From Yonghaparkia sp. Root332 (GTDB lineage Bacteria; Actinomycetota; Actinomycetes; Actinomycetales; Microbacteriaceae): a stretch of DNA of 64,000 nucleotides. Below the pieces are notes generated by a model, which had not been told where the DNA came from, searched no databases, and worked only from the letters and a program-made list of their open reading frames with translations. Made by a program: the position numbers and the translations under genes. Of this stretch, positions 50,438-58,736 are shown in pieces. Each line of letters begins with the position of its first letter. Position 1 is the stretch's first letter. The stretch lies in contig NZ_LMCX01000001.1 of NCBI RefSeq assembly GCF_001425665.1, forward strand, positions 248,001-312,000, read 5' to 3'.

Positions 50438-51166
50438 CTACGACGCGGGCGGCGGGGAGGGCCAGGCCTCGACGGGCCGGCGCGGAGCATCCGCCGCATC
50501 GATGCCGCGACCCAGCCGCGACCGCGAGATGCGGATCACGCCGGCGCCCACGAGACCGATCACGGCGGCGATGAGGATGACGTAGAACGCGACCGAGAGG
50601 TAGCCGTTCGGCGAGTTCGTCGGGTCGAGGAACGGGTACGGGTAGTAGGGCCCGTCGCGCAGCGGGTCGTAGGTGAGCGGGCCGCGCACGAGCGTGTACA
50701 CCGCCCAGACGATCGGAAAGGCGACGATCGCCCAGAGGGCGCGCCACTCCATGCGCGGGCGACCCGGGCCGAAGAGCCAGTCGATGAGCAGGTACAGCGG
50801 GCCCCACACGTGCAGCACCTCGTTCGACCACGCGAGCGTCGCGCCCTGATCGAGCTCGATGTTGCGCAGCAGCAGGTTGTACACGATGCCGGTCGTCACC
50901 ATGTAGGCCGTGACGGATGCCCGCAGCACCGTGAACCAGCCGCGCTCGGTGCGCAGGAGCTGGAACCCCAGCGCCATCACGAGCACGACCGTCGCGGCGA
51001 TGTTCGACTCGATCGTGAAGAAGCTGGCGAAGTTGACGAGCCGGAAGGGAACGTCGGTGAGCCCCTGGTCGGCCCAGAAGTTCAGCGAGGTGACCAGCTG
51101 GCCGACGACCGCGCCGCCGATGGCGAGCGCCCCGACGACGCGGAGCAGGAGGAACGCGGCAGTCAT
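50438..51166 (-). CDS. Pr6Pr family membrane protein
   Basis: 242 residues, about six or seven membrane segments. FRLVNFASFFTIESNIAATV, TTGIVYNLLLRNIEL, HVWGPLYLLIDWLFGPGR and PYPFLDPTNSPNGYLSVAFY are conserved in this family, common in Microbacteriaceae. No known function. RBS GAAAGGG-like AAGGGC precedes the ATG. Its C-terminal 30 residues are Pro/Arg-rich and cytosolic. Confidence 0.87.
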   Translation of the reverse strand: MTAAFLLLRVVGALAIGGAVVGQLVTSLNFWADQGLTDVPFRLVNFASFFTIESNIAATVVLVMALGFQLLRTERGWFTVLRASVTAYMVTTGIVYNLLLRNIELDQGATLAWSNEVLHVWGPLYLLIDWLFGPGRPRMEWRALWAIVAFPIVWAVYTLVRGPLTYDPLRDGPYYPYPFLDPTNSPNGYLSVAFYVILIAAVIGLVGAGVIRISRSRLGRGIDAADAPRRPVEAWPSPPPAS

Positions 51167-51245
51167 GGAGCCCTTTCGGCACGAGAGTCTCGATCAGGCT
51201 AGAGCCGTGGGTGCCTCTCGATGCCGCGTATCGGCTGGGAACGCG

Positions 51246-51303
51246 GAAGGCCCCGCCGAAGCGGGGCCTTCGCGTCGATGCGCCGCAGCAGCGGCGGCGC
51301 ATC
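51246..51303 (-). terminator. Double hairpin terminator of the rplK-rplA operon
   Basis: Hairpin 1 (51277-51303) has arms GATGCGCCGC/GCGGCGCATC; hairpin 2 (51246-51271) has arms GAAGGCCCCGC/GCGGGGCCTTC with a 4-nt loop. Both follow the rplA stop directly. It separates the ribosomal operon from the membrane-protein genes beyond. Confidence 0.8.
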
Positions 51304-51310
51304 GAGGAAC

Positions 51311-52000
51311 TCAGAGCGCGTTGACGTCGAGCGGGATGCCCGGGCCGAAGGTCGTCGAGAGCGAGCCCTTCTGCACGTAGCGGCCCTTCGAGCTCGACGG
51401 CTTGAGGCGCAGGACCTCGTCGAGCGCGGCGCGGAGGTTCTCGTTGAGCTGGTCCTCGCTGAACGCGGTCTTGCCGATGATGAAGTGCACGTTGGCGTGC
51501 TTGTCGACGCGGAACTCGATCTTTCCGCCCTTGATGTCGGTGACGGCCTTCGCGACGTCGGGCGTCACGGTGCCCGTCTTCGGGTTCGGCATGAGGCCTC
51601 GGGGGCCGAGCACCTTGCCGAGACGACCGACCTGGCCCATGAGCTCGGGGGTCGAGACCGCCGAGTCGAAGGCGGTGTAGCCGCCGGCGACCTTCTCGAT
51701 GAGCTCGGCGCCGCCGACCTCATCGGCACCCGCGGCGATCGCGGCCTCGGCCGCGGGGCCCGTCGCGAAGACGATGACGCGCGCGGTCTTACCGGTGCCG
51801 TGGGGCAGGTTGACGGTGCCGCGCACCATCTGGTCTGCCTTGCGGGGGTCGACGCCGAGCTTCAGGGCGACCTCGACGGTCGCGTTGAAGTTCTTGGAGC
51901 CCGTCTCACGGGCAGCCGAGACGGCCTCCGTGGGGGTGTAGTACTTGCCGGCCTCGAGCTTCTCGGCCGCGGCCCGGTAGGCCTTGGACTTCTGTGCCAT
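51311..52000 (-). CDS. rplA: 50S ribosomal protein L1
   Basis: 229 residues. [76 protein letters not shown] are all L1 hallmarks. Binds 23S rRNA at the L1 stalk and in many bacteria represses its own operon. Downstream of rplK by 82 bp with a purine-rich site before the ATG. Confidence 0.98.
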   Translation of the reverse strand: MAQKSKAYRAAAEKLEAGKYYTPTEAVSAARETGSKNFNATVEVALKLGVDPRKADQMVRGTVNLPHGTGKTARVIVFATGPAAEAAIAAGADEVGGAELIEKVAGGYTAFDSAVSTPELMGQVGRLGKVLGPRGLMPNPKTGTVTPDVAKAVTDIKGGKIEFRVDKHANVHFIIGKTAFSEDQLNENLRAALDEVLRLKPSSSKGRYVQKGSLSTTFGPGIPLDVNAL

Positions 52001-52082
52001 GTTGTGTCTCCTGTGCTGAGTTCGCGGTGAATCGTGAGCCTGGCTGGCTCTCCCGCTGAGTGGGAAGGGGGAAGGCGGGCGC

Positions 52083-52514
52083 TTACTGCTCGACCGTGAT
52101 GCCCATGGAGCGGGCGGTGCCGGCGATGATCTTCGCCGCGGCGTCGATGTCGTTGGCGTTGAGGTCGGCCTGCTTCTGCTCGGCGATCGCGCGCACCTGC
52201 TCCTTGGTGAGCTTGGCCACCTTCACGGTGTGCGGCGTCGACGAGCCCTTCTGCACGCCCGCGGCCTTCTTGATGAGCTCGGCCGCCGGCGGGGTCTTCA
52301 GGATGAACGTGAACGAGCGGTCCTCGTAGACCGTGATCTCGACGGGGATGACGTTGCCGCGCTGCGACTCGGTCGCGGCGTTGTACGCCTTGCAGAACTC
52401 CATGATGTTCACGCCGTGCTGACCGAGCGCCGGACCAATCGGCGGGGCGGGGTTCGCCGCGCCGGCGTTGATCTGCAGCTTGATCAGGCCCGTGACCTTC
52501 TTCTTCGGTGCCAT
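52083..52514 (-). CDS. rplK: 50S ribosomal protein L11
   Basis: 143 residues. [40 protein letters not shown], and a C-terminal RNA-binding domain ([20 protein letters not shown]). Binds the GTPase-associated region of 23S rRNA and is the thiostrepton-site protein. In the nusG-rplK-rplA order. Confidence 0.98.
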   Translation of the reverse strand: MAPKKKVTGLIKLQINAGAANPAPPIGPALGQHGVNIMEFCKAYNAATESQRGNVIPVEITVYEDRSFTFILKTPPAAELIKKAAGVQKGSSTPHTVKVAKLTKEQVRAIAEQKQADLNANDIDAAAKIIAGTARSMGITVEQ

Positions 52515-52618
52515 TTCTTCTTCCTTCGTGTCGTGCGGCGGCCGGGTGGCCGACGCGCTCCCGCCTGCTCGGCGAATCCGAGCCGCGGTGAACTGCGGGC
52601 CCGAAGGCCCAGGGGATG

Positions 52619-53569
52619 TTAGAGCTTGGTGACCTGGTCGAAGCTGAGCTCGACCGGGGTCTCGCGCTCGAACAGCGACACGAGCACGATGAGCTTGCCG
52701 CTCTCGGGCTTGATCTCGCTGATCGTGCCGGGGAGCCCCGCGAACGAGCCCTCCTTGATCGTGATCGTCTCGCCGGCCTCGAAGTCGATCTCGGCGGGGA
52801 TGGAGCGCGCGGTGGTCGCGCCGCCCTTGGCCGCGCCCGCCTTGGCGGGAGCCTCGGCGATCTGCACGGTCGACTTCAGCATGTTGAAGGCCTCATCGAA
52901 GCGCAGCGGCGTCGGGTTGTGGGCGTTGCCCACGAAGCCGGTGACGCCGGGCGTGTGGCGCACGACCGACCAGCTGTCCTCGTTCAGATCCATGCGGACG
53001 AGCACGTAGCTGGGGATCCGGACGCGGTTGACGAGCTTCCGCTGGCCGTTCTTGATCTCGACCACGTCCTCCATGGGGACCTGCACCTCGTGGATGCTCT
53101 CCTCCATGTTCATGGAGACGCGGCGGTTCTCGATGTTCGACTTCACGCGCTTCTCGAAGCCCGCGTACGAGTGCACGACGTACCACTTGCCGGGCTTGAC
53201 GCGCAGCTCGCGCTTGAACTCGTCGTAGGGGTCGACCTCGACCGGCTCCTCGTCGGCGGCCTCCGCGGCGTCGTCCTCCGCCTCGTCCTCGGTCGCCTCG
53301 GCGGCGGCCTCGGCCTCGTCGGCGGAGTCGATGTCGAGGGCGTCCTCGACGATCGCGTCGGCCTCGGGGTCGACGGCGGTCTCGAGCGCGTCGAACAGGT
53401 CGGACAGGTCGGGCTCGTCCTCGTCCACGATGTGCATCGCGGAGCGCTCGGCGGCGTCGGCCGAGTGCTCGTCGGCCTCGAGGGTGTTGCCCTCCTGCGC
53501 CTCGTCCTCCTCGGAGGACTGCTCGGCAGCGGTCGCGAGGTCGATGTCGCGGCGGTGGTCGTCGGTCAC
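52619..53569 (-). CDS. nusG: Transcription termination/antitermination protein NusG with acidic N-terminal extension
   Basis: 316 residues, versus about 180 for the E. coli protein. Residues 1-120 are an extension rich in Asp/Glu/Ala ([20 protein letters not shown] and similar), followed by the NGN domain ([40 protein letters not shown]) and the KOW domain ([20 protein letters not shown]). It couples RNA polymerase with Rho and the ribosome. Acidic extensions are known in actinobacterial NusG but this one is long. An extra Ala/Gly/Lys linker lies before the KOW domain. secE is upstream. Confidence 0.97.
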   Translation of the reverse strand: MTDDHRRDIDLATAAEQSSEEDEAQEGNTLEADEHSADAAERSAMHIVDEDEPDLSDLFDALETAVDPEADAIVEDALDIDSADEAEAAAEATEDEAEDDAAEAADEEPVEVDPYDEFKRELRVKPGKWYVVHSYAGFEKRVKSNIENRRVSMNMEESIHEVQVPMEDVVEIKNGQRKLVNRVRIPSYVLVRMDLNEDSWSVVRHTPGVTGFVGNAHNPTPLRFDEAFNMLKSTVQIAEAPAKAGAAKGGATTARSIPAEIDFEAGETITIKEGSFAGLPGTISEIKPESGKLIVLVSLFERETPVELSFDQVTKL

Positions 53570-53633
53570 TGGATCTCTTTCCGTTGGCAGTACTGGGCCG
53601 GTGCGGCTGGTGGAGCGGTTCGGGGCAGGGGCG

Positions 53634-53927
53634 CTAGCCGCCCGTGACGGCCGATCCGTCGCCGAAGACGAACGACACCACCCACCCGAACACGAGGTCG
53701 AGGCCCGAGACGAGCGCCATCATGATGATCACGAACACGAGCACGACCAGGGTGTAGGTGATGAGCTCGCGCCGGGTCGGAGTGACGACCTTGCCGAGCT
53801 CGTTGAACACCTGACGGATGAACAGCGCGATGCGGCCGAAGGGTCCGCGCTTCTCGGCGCGGTCCTTCCTGGCGTTCTCGACGATGTCCTCGTTGGGCTC
53901 GTCGACCACGTTTCTTGCCACGTTCAC
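53634..53927 (-). CDS. secE: Preprotein translocase subunit SecE
   Basis: 97 residues from GTG at 53927. A charged N-terminus ([15 protein letters not shown]) precedes [24 protein letters not shown], the amphipathic helix and conserved KV.P.R motif, and a single membrane helix (about 60-82). Part of SecYEG. Sits between tRNA-Trp and nusG, the standard order. Confidence 0.96.
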   Translation of the reverse strand: MNVARNVVDEPNEDIVENARKDRAEKRGPFGRIALFIRQVFNELGKVVTPTRRELITYTLVVLVFVIIMMALVSGLDLVFGWVVSFVFGDGSAVTGG

Positions 53928-54019
53928 ACTGCCTTCCGACTGTCGTCGGGCTCTGAGGAGCCCGTATCACCGAGACCGGGGCGTTCCCGTACGGGAGCGC
54001 CCCGAGCCCGATCGATCTG

Positions 54020-54092
54020 CAGGGCGGACAGGACTCGAACCTGCAACCTGCGGTTTTGGAGACCGCTGCTCTACCAATTGAGCCACCGCCCT
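54020..54092 (-). tRNA. tRNA-Trp (anticodon CCA)
   Basis: On the minus strand acceptor AGGGCGG pairs with CCGCCCT, discriminator G. Anticodon arm GCGGT-CTCCAAA-ACCGC has anticodon CCA. T arm CAGG-TTCGAGT-CCTG. Length 73 nt, class I. Placement just upstream of secE-nusG is conserved in bacteria. Confidence 0.96.
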
Positions 54093-54310
54093 CGGCGTGG
54101 TCGAACTCGGGCATGCTTCACCGCGGTCGGGTTCCGGGGGATTCGCCAGAATGACGGCGCGGCAAAGCTTGGCAGAGTTCAACTACCTCGACCAGTGTAG
54201 GTGACGCTCCGGGGCGAGTCCAGCCGAGGCCCGAGCCGGGCATCCGCGCCCTCGTTCGAGACGAGCGCGCGGGGCCCGTGAGCGCTTCGCGCGGGGCGGA
54301 TGCCCGCCCG

Positions 54311-54316
54311 TAGACT
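54311..54316 (+). promoter_or_regulatory. -10 box for a leaderless aminotransferase transcript
   Basis: TAGACT (TANNNT type) lies 7 nt before the GTG at 54324, and no Shine-Dalgarno precedes that GTG. This spacing is characteristic of leaderless actinobacterial mRNAs, where transcription begins at or next to the start codon. It favours GTG 54324 over the upstream ATG at 54300. Confidence 0.55.
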
Positions 54317-54323
54317 TCCCGTC

Positions 54324-55535
54324 GTGACCGCAGACCCCTCCCGCATCTCCGCTCGCATCGCCGCGATCGCCGAATCCGCGACCCTCAAGGTCGACGCGAA
54401 GGCCAAGGCCCTCAAGGCCGCCGGCCGGCCCGTCATCTCGTACGCCGCCGGCGAGCCCGACTTCGCGACGCCCGACCACATCGTCGAGGCCGCCGTCGCC
54501 GCCGCGCGCGACCCGAGGAACCACCGCTACACGCCCGCCGCGGGCCTGCCCGAGCTGCGCGAGGCGGTCGCCGAGAAGACGCTGCGCGACTCGGGCCTCG
54601 AGGTGAGCGCGAGCCGCGTCATCATCACCAACGGCGGCAAGCAGGCCGTCTTCCAGGCCTTCGCGACGATCGTCGGCGACGGCGACGAGGTTCTGCTGCC
54701 CGCCCCGTACTGGACGACCTACCCCGAGGTCGTGCGCCTCGCGGGCGGCGTGCCCGTCGAGGTCTTCGCCGGCAGCGACCAGAACTACCTGGTCACGGTC
54801 GAGCAGCTCGAGGCGGCGCGCACCCCCCGCACGAAGGTGCTGCTGTTCGTGAGCCCCTCGAACCCCACCGGCTCGGTCTACAGCCCCGAGCAGACGCGCG
54901 CGATCGGCGAGTGGGCGCTCGAGCACGGCATCTGGGTCATCACCGACGAGATCTACCAGGCGCTCACCTACGACGGCGAGCGCGCGATCTCGATCGTCGA
55001 GGCCGTGCCCGGGCTCGCGGACACGACCATCCTCGTCAACGGCGTCGCGAAGACCTACGCGATGACCGGATGGCGCGTGGGCTGGATGGTCGGCCCGACG
55101 GACGCGATCGCCGCGGCCTCCAACCTGCAATCGCACCTCTCCTCCAACGTCGCGAACGTGTCGCAGCGCGCCGCCCTCGCGGCCCTCACGGGACCGCAGG
55201 ACGCGGTCGTGACGATGCGCGAGGCGTTCGACCGCCGGCGGAGGGTCGCGGTCGCCGAGCTCAACCGGATCCCCGGCATGGTCACGCCGACGCCGACGGG
55301 CGCGTTCTACGTCTACCCCGACGTCACGGGCCTCCTCGGCTGCGAGTGGGGCGGGGTGACGCCGACGTCGTCGCTCGAGCTCGCCGACCTCATCCTGGAG
55401 CAGGCGGAGGTCGCCGCGGTGCCCGGCGAGGCGTTCGGCCCGAGCGGCTATCTGCGCTTCAGCTACGCGCTCGGCGACGACGACCTGCTGGCGGGCATCC
55501 AGCGGCTGCAGTCGCTCTTCGGCACGCGCGACTAG
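54324..55535 (+). CDS. Pyridoxal-phosphate aminotransferase, aspartate aminotransferase type
   Basis: 403 residues from GTG 54324. Class I fold: [84 protein letters not shown] and the Schiff-base Lys in [20 protein letters not shown] (about residue 243). Resembles AspC/AspB of gram-positives, transferring the amino group between aspartate and 2-oxoglutarate. Convergent with lsr2; strong bidirectional hairpin downstream. Confidence 0.93.
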   Translation: MTADPSRISARIAAIAESATLKVDAKAKALKAAGRPVISYAAGEPDFATPDHIVEAAVAAARDPRNHRYTPAAGLPELREAVAEKTLRDSGLEVSASRVIITNGGKQAVFQAFATIVGDGDEVLLPAPYWTTYPEVVRLAGGVPVEVFAGSDQNYLVTVEQLEAARTPRTKVLLFVSPSNPTGSVYSPEQTRAIGEWALEHGIWVITDEIYQALTYDGERAISIVEAVPGLADTTILVNGVAKTYAMTGWRVGWMVGPTDAIAAASNLQSHLSSNVANVSQRAALAALTGPQDAVVTMREAFDRRRRVAVAELNRIPGMVTPTPTGAFYVYPDVTGLLGCEWGGVTPTSSLELADLILEQAEVAAVPGEAFGPSGYLRFSYALGDDDLLAGIQRLQSLFGTRD

Positions 55536-55595
55536 GCGGGGTCGGGCCCGCCGCCGGCGGCGGCGCCGGCCCCGTGGGGATGCTGCCCGCTCGAC

Positions 55596-55634
55596 GAGAA
55601 CGGCCCCGCACGATGATCGTGCGGGGCCGTTCTC
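55596..55634. terminator. Bidirectional terminator between aminotransferase gene and lsr2
   Basis: Arms of 19 bp (GAGAACGGCCCCGCACGAT and its exact complement) around a single centre base, so the real loop is ATGAT-like. It terminates the convergent transcripts from both sides; 61 bp after the aminotransferase stop and 36 bp after the lsr2 stop. Confidence 0.9.
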
Positions 55635-55669
55635 GTTCCGCGCGGCTGCCGGTGCAGCGGCGAGTGCAG

Positions 55670-56026
55670 CTACTTCGCGGCGGCGTACGCCTCGCGGATC
55701 TCGGCGGCGATGCGGCCGCGGTCGCCGACGGGGTAGCCGTTGGCCTGCGCCCACTCGCGGATCGCCTGCGTCTCGGCGCTGCTGCCGGCCGAGGCGCGCT
55801 TGCGGCCCGGGGCCTTCGCCGCGGGGGCGGCGGCGCGGGCCGAGCTCGCGGAGCGGGCCTTGGCGATGAACGGCGCGAGCGCGCTGCGGAGCTGCTCGGC
55901 GTTCGCGTTCGTGAGGTCGATCTCGTAGTGCCTGCCGTCGAGGCCGAACGAGACGGTGCCGCCCTCGCCCTGGCCGATGATGCCGCCGTCGAGGTCGTCG
56001 ACGAGTTCGGTGGTGATGCGCTTCAC
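55670..56026 (-). CDS. lsr2: Lsr2-type nucleoid-associated protein
   Basis: 118 residues from GTG at 56026 with AAGGAG upstream. N-terminal dimerisation domain (RITTELVDDLDGGIIGQGEG, TVSFGLDGRHYEIDLTNANA), Ala/Lys linker, C-terminal DNA-binding domain with IREWAQANGYPVGDRGRI, where the RGR is the AT-hook-like minor-groove reader. It silences AT-rich and foreign DNA in actinobacteria. The upstream gap is AT-richer than its surroundings and may be an autoregulatory target. Confidence 0.95.
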   Translation of the reverse strand: MKRITTELVDDLDGGIIGQGEGGTVSFGLDGRHYEIDLTNANAEQLRSALAPFIAKARSASSARAAAPAAKAPGRKRASAGSSAETQAIREWAQANGYPVGDRGRIAAEIREAYAAAK

Positions 56027-56470
56027 GAGGTGCTCCTTGGAATCGTACGAGTCGCGGCGCGGCGCGCGCGCGAGGGAATTGCGCCGATCAGCGAATCGCG
56101 GCGGAACATATACGCGGAGGGCGCTAATCGTCGGTGCCGAGCATAAATGCCCGGTGCCGCATCAGCGTACTGCTATTCACAGAGCTAAGGTGCGCAATTC
56201 TGCTGAGCGCTCGTCATTTCGAAGGCAATTCCGAGAATTACTGTCGCACGGTCGATTGTGCGCGTCGACGTGATTCTGGGACGGACTGTATGGGCGTCGG
56301 ATGGACGGGAGCTCGCGTCGGAAGTCGACCCCGCGCCGAGACGGGTTCTTGCGTCGAGACGGGCGTTCGAAAAGCCCAATTCGGTGCAGAAGTCCGTATC
56401 GATTCGGGGGTGGGCTGGCGCGGGGCAGCGCGAGGCGGGGGCATCGTAAGCGTCGCAGCGAGGAGGACGA
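56027..56470. other. AT-richer gene-free region upstream of lsr2
   Basis: No ORF with coding character was found here on either strand. TACGAT (56042-56047) and TATATG (56107-56112) on the minus strand are possible -10 boxes for lsr2. The stretch 56080-56270 has more A and T than the rest of the window. Reads such as GAGACGGG occur twice near 56340-56365. The whole gap 56027-56685 (659 bp) holds only this and the tandem repeat. Confidence 0.6.
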
Positions 56471-56620
56471 CGAGTGAGGGTGTTTGCAGCGACCAGGCCC
56501 GCGAGTGAGGGTGTTTGCAGCGACCAGGCCCGCGAGTGAGCGGGTTTGTCGCGACCAGGAGTGCGAGTGAGCGGGTTTGTCGCGAAAGTGCGGGGAATTC
56601 CTCGCTCACTCGCGACAAAA
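56471..56620. repeat. 31-bp tandem repeat array (four copies) plus inverted partial copy
   Basis: Units start CGAGTGAG at 56471, 56502, 56533 and 56564, an exact 31-bp period. Units 1-2 read GTGTTTGCAGCGACCAGGCC in the second half; units 3-4 change to GCGGGTTTGTCGCGA. An inverted partial copy (CGCTCACTCGCGACAAA, 56603-56619) follows, so part of the array can fold. No spacers, hence not CRISPR. Confidence 0.85.
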
Positions 56621-56685
56621 GCACGATCTCGCGAAAGGCGAGCCGCGGTTCGCCGCGGGCTGCGGTTCGCCGCAACCCGCCGCGA

Positions 56686-57330
56686 TCAGAGCAGGCGGCG
56701 CTCGAGCGCCCAGGCCGTGAGCTCGTGACGGGAGGAGAGCTGCAGCTTCCGCAGCACCGCCGAGACGTGCGACTCCACCGTCTTCACCGAGATGAACAAT
56801 TCGCCTGCGACCTCTTTATAGGCGTATCCGCGGGCGATGAGCCGCATGACCTCGCGCTCGCGCGCGCTCAGGCGGTCGAGCTCGTCGTCGTCGGCCGCCT
56901 GCTCCCCGGCAACCGCACCGAAGGCGTCGAGCACGAACCCGGCAAGGCGAGGCGAGAACACCGCGTCACCGCCCGCGACGGCGTCGATCGCGCGGGCGAC
57001 CTCCGCCCCCGACGAGCCCTTCGTGATGTATCCGCGAGCGCCGGCGCGGATGACGCCGACGACGTCCTCCGCCGAGTCGCTCACGCTCAGGGCGAGGAAG
57101 CGCACGCGGTCGAGCAGCGCCGCGCTCGAGCGGATCACCTCGGCCCCTCCTCCGCCCGCACCGCCGGGTAGGTGCACGTCGAGCAGGACGACCTCGGGCT
57201 CGAGCTCGGCGATGCGCGCGACCGCCTCATCGACCGTCGCCGCCTCGCCGACGACCTCGACGACGTCGCCGAGGTCGGCGCGCAGGCCCGAGCGGAAGAT
57301 CGAGTGGTCGTCGACGATGAGCACTCTCAT
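56686..57330 (-). CDS. NarL/LuxR-type response regulator
   Basis: 214 residues from ATG at 57330, coupled to the kinase (ATGA). Receiver: VLIVDDHSIFRSGLRADL, phosphoacceptor Asp in EPEVVLLDVHLPGGAGGGGA (about residue 52; Gly-rich insertion after it), Lys in GYITKGSSG. LuxR HTH: LDRLSAREREVMRLIARGYAYKEVA-like (REREVMRLIARGYAYKEVAG) and FISVKTVESHVSAVLRKLQL. Partner of the PspC-domain kinase. Candidate targets are the direct repeats at 58672-58691. Confidence 0.94.
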   Translation of the reverse strand: MRVLIVDDHSIFRSGLRADLGDVVEVVGEAATVDEAVARIAELEPEVVLLDVHLPGGAGGGGAEVIRSSAALLDRVRFLALSVSDSAEDVVGVIRAGARGYITKGSSGAEVARAIDAVAGGDAVFSPRLAGFVLDAFGAVAGEQAADDDELDRLSAREREVMRLIARGYAYKEVAGELFISVKTVESHVSAVLRKLQLSSRHELTAWALERRLL

Positions 57331-58622
57331 GCGGACTCCTCGGGGGTCGCGGGCGATGCGGTTGCGGGAGGCGGGGCCGCCGCGGGCACGGGGGCCGGCA
57401 CGAGCACGGAGGCCGGGGAGGGCTCGGACGCGGACGCTCCGGCGGGCGCGGCGAACGGGAGGCGCAGAGCGACCTCGGTGCCGGAGGCGAGGCGCGTGAC
57501 GGTGGCCGAGCCGCCGTGGCGCGCCATGCGGCGGAGGATCGACTCGCGCACCCCCAGGCGATCGTCCGGGATGGCGGCCGGATCGAAGCCGGGGCCGCGG
57601 TCGCGCACCCAGAGCTCGAGGGCATCCGCCCGCAGCTCGACGTAGACGCTCACCTCGCCGCCCGCGTGGCGCGCAGCGTTGAGCATCGCCTCGCGCGCGG
57701 CCGCGAGCACCGGCTCGAACTCGTGCCCCGAGAAGTCGCCCGTCGTGACGACGTCGAACCGCACGGGGTGCCGCAGCTCGATCTCGAGCGCCGCCTGCCG
57801 CAGCTGGGCGGCGAAGTCGGCGTCGCTCGGCTTGGTGCCGGCGAAGAGCCAGTCGCGGAGCTCGCGCTCCTGCGCGCGGGCGAGGCGCGCGACCTCGCTC
57901 CCGGGCTCGGCGCGGTTCTGGATGAGCGCGAGCGTCTGCAGCACGCTGTCGTGCAGGTGGGCCGCGACCTCGGCGCGGCTCTCCTCCCGCACGCGCGCCG
58001 AGCGCTCGGCGATGAGCGTCGACCACAGCCCGACGACGAGCGGGGCGACGAAGACCCCGGTGCCGCCGATGATCATGATGAGCGCGACGATCACGGTCGT
58101 CGCGCCCGGGTTCGCGGCGAGCACGACGAGGGCGGTGACGATGAGGCCGCCCGCGGCGATCGATCGCACGATGACGCCCGCGCGCTCGCTGCGCGCGGGG
58201 TCGTGCCGGTCGAGCAGCAGGCTCCAGGCGACGGATGCCCCCGCGAGCAGCAGGGTCATGAACGCGGCATCGACGGGGTCGGCCCGGTCGCGCGTCACCG
58301 CGGCGGCGATCGTGACGAGCCCGGCGACCCCCGCGGCGAGGAGGAGCAGGATCGCGCCGGGGACGCAGCGGCGCACGGCGAGGGGCGCATCCGCCCGCAC
58401 GGGCACGGGGTCGTCACCGGGTCGCTCGCCGCGCAGGGGGGTGAGCGCCCACAGCCAGGCGTACAGGAGGGCGCCGCCGCCGCCGAGCACGGTCAGCACC
58501 ACGAGCGCGAACCGGACCCGGCCGAGCGACCAGCCGAGGTGGTCGGCGAGCGCCCTCGACACCCCGCTCAGCAGCACGTCGCGCGGGCGCGCGAGCGGCG
58601 GGCGGTCGACGAGGGCTGTCAC
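57327..58622 (-). CDS. Sensor histidine kinase with N-terminal PspC domain
   Basis: 431 residues from GTG at 58622; a TTG at 58634 would add four. N-terminal PspC-like domain (VLLSGVSRALADHLGWSLGR then a membrane helix), five or so membrane segments in total, then HisKA_3: EVAAHLHDSVLQTLALIQNR with phosphoacceptor His, and ATPase boxes AAREAMLNAARHAGG and VRDRGPGFDP. C-terminal 45 residues are Pro/Ala-rich. Kinases with PspC domains sense envelope stress. Divergent from the PspC/LiaF-like protein. Confidence 0.92.
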   Translation of the reverse strand: MTALVDRPPLARPRDVLLSGVSRALADHLGWSLGRVRFALVVLTVLGGGGALLYAWLWALTPLRGERPGDDPVPVRADAPLAVRRCVPGAILLLLAAGVAGLVTIAAAVTRDRADPVDAAFMTLLLAGASVAWSLLLDRHDPARSERAGVIVRSIAAGGLIVTALVVLAANPGATTVIVALIMIIGGTGVFVAPLVVGLWSTLIAERSARVREESRAEVAAHLHDSVLQTLALIQNRAEPGSEVARLARAQERELRDWLFAGTKPSDADFAAQLRQAALEIELRHPVRFDVVTTGDFSGHEFEPVLAAAREAMLNAARHAGGEVSVYVELRADALELWVRDRGPGFDPAAIPDDRLGVRESILRRMARHGGSATVTRLASGTEVALRLPFAAPAGASASEPSPASVLVPAPVPAAAPPPATASPATPEESA

Positions 58623-58671
58623 GCGCTCAGTCAAGCATCCGGCGCGCGGGTCGGGGGCCCCCGGAAGCGAA

Positions 58672-58691
58672 GATCAGGGGCCGATCAGGGG
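58672..58691. promoter_or_regulatory. Direct repeat GATCAGGGG with 11-bp period in the divergent gap
   Basis: GATCAGGGG occurs at 58672-58680 and 58683-58691, one helical turn apart, between the PspC-domain kinase and the PspC/LiaF-like gene. Such spacing suits a NarL-type regulator binding side by side, for example the one encoded at 56686-57330. Confidence 0.5.
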
Positions 58692-58736
58692 AGACCCCGA
58701 TAGCGAGCGGGCGACGGCGCGCGGGAGCATCGCCTC

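Noticed and set aside
56471-56620. Possible CRISPR array
   Set aside because: Units are contiguous with no unique spacers, and no cas genes are present in the window.
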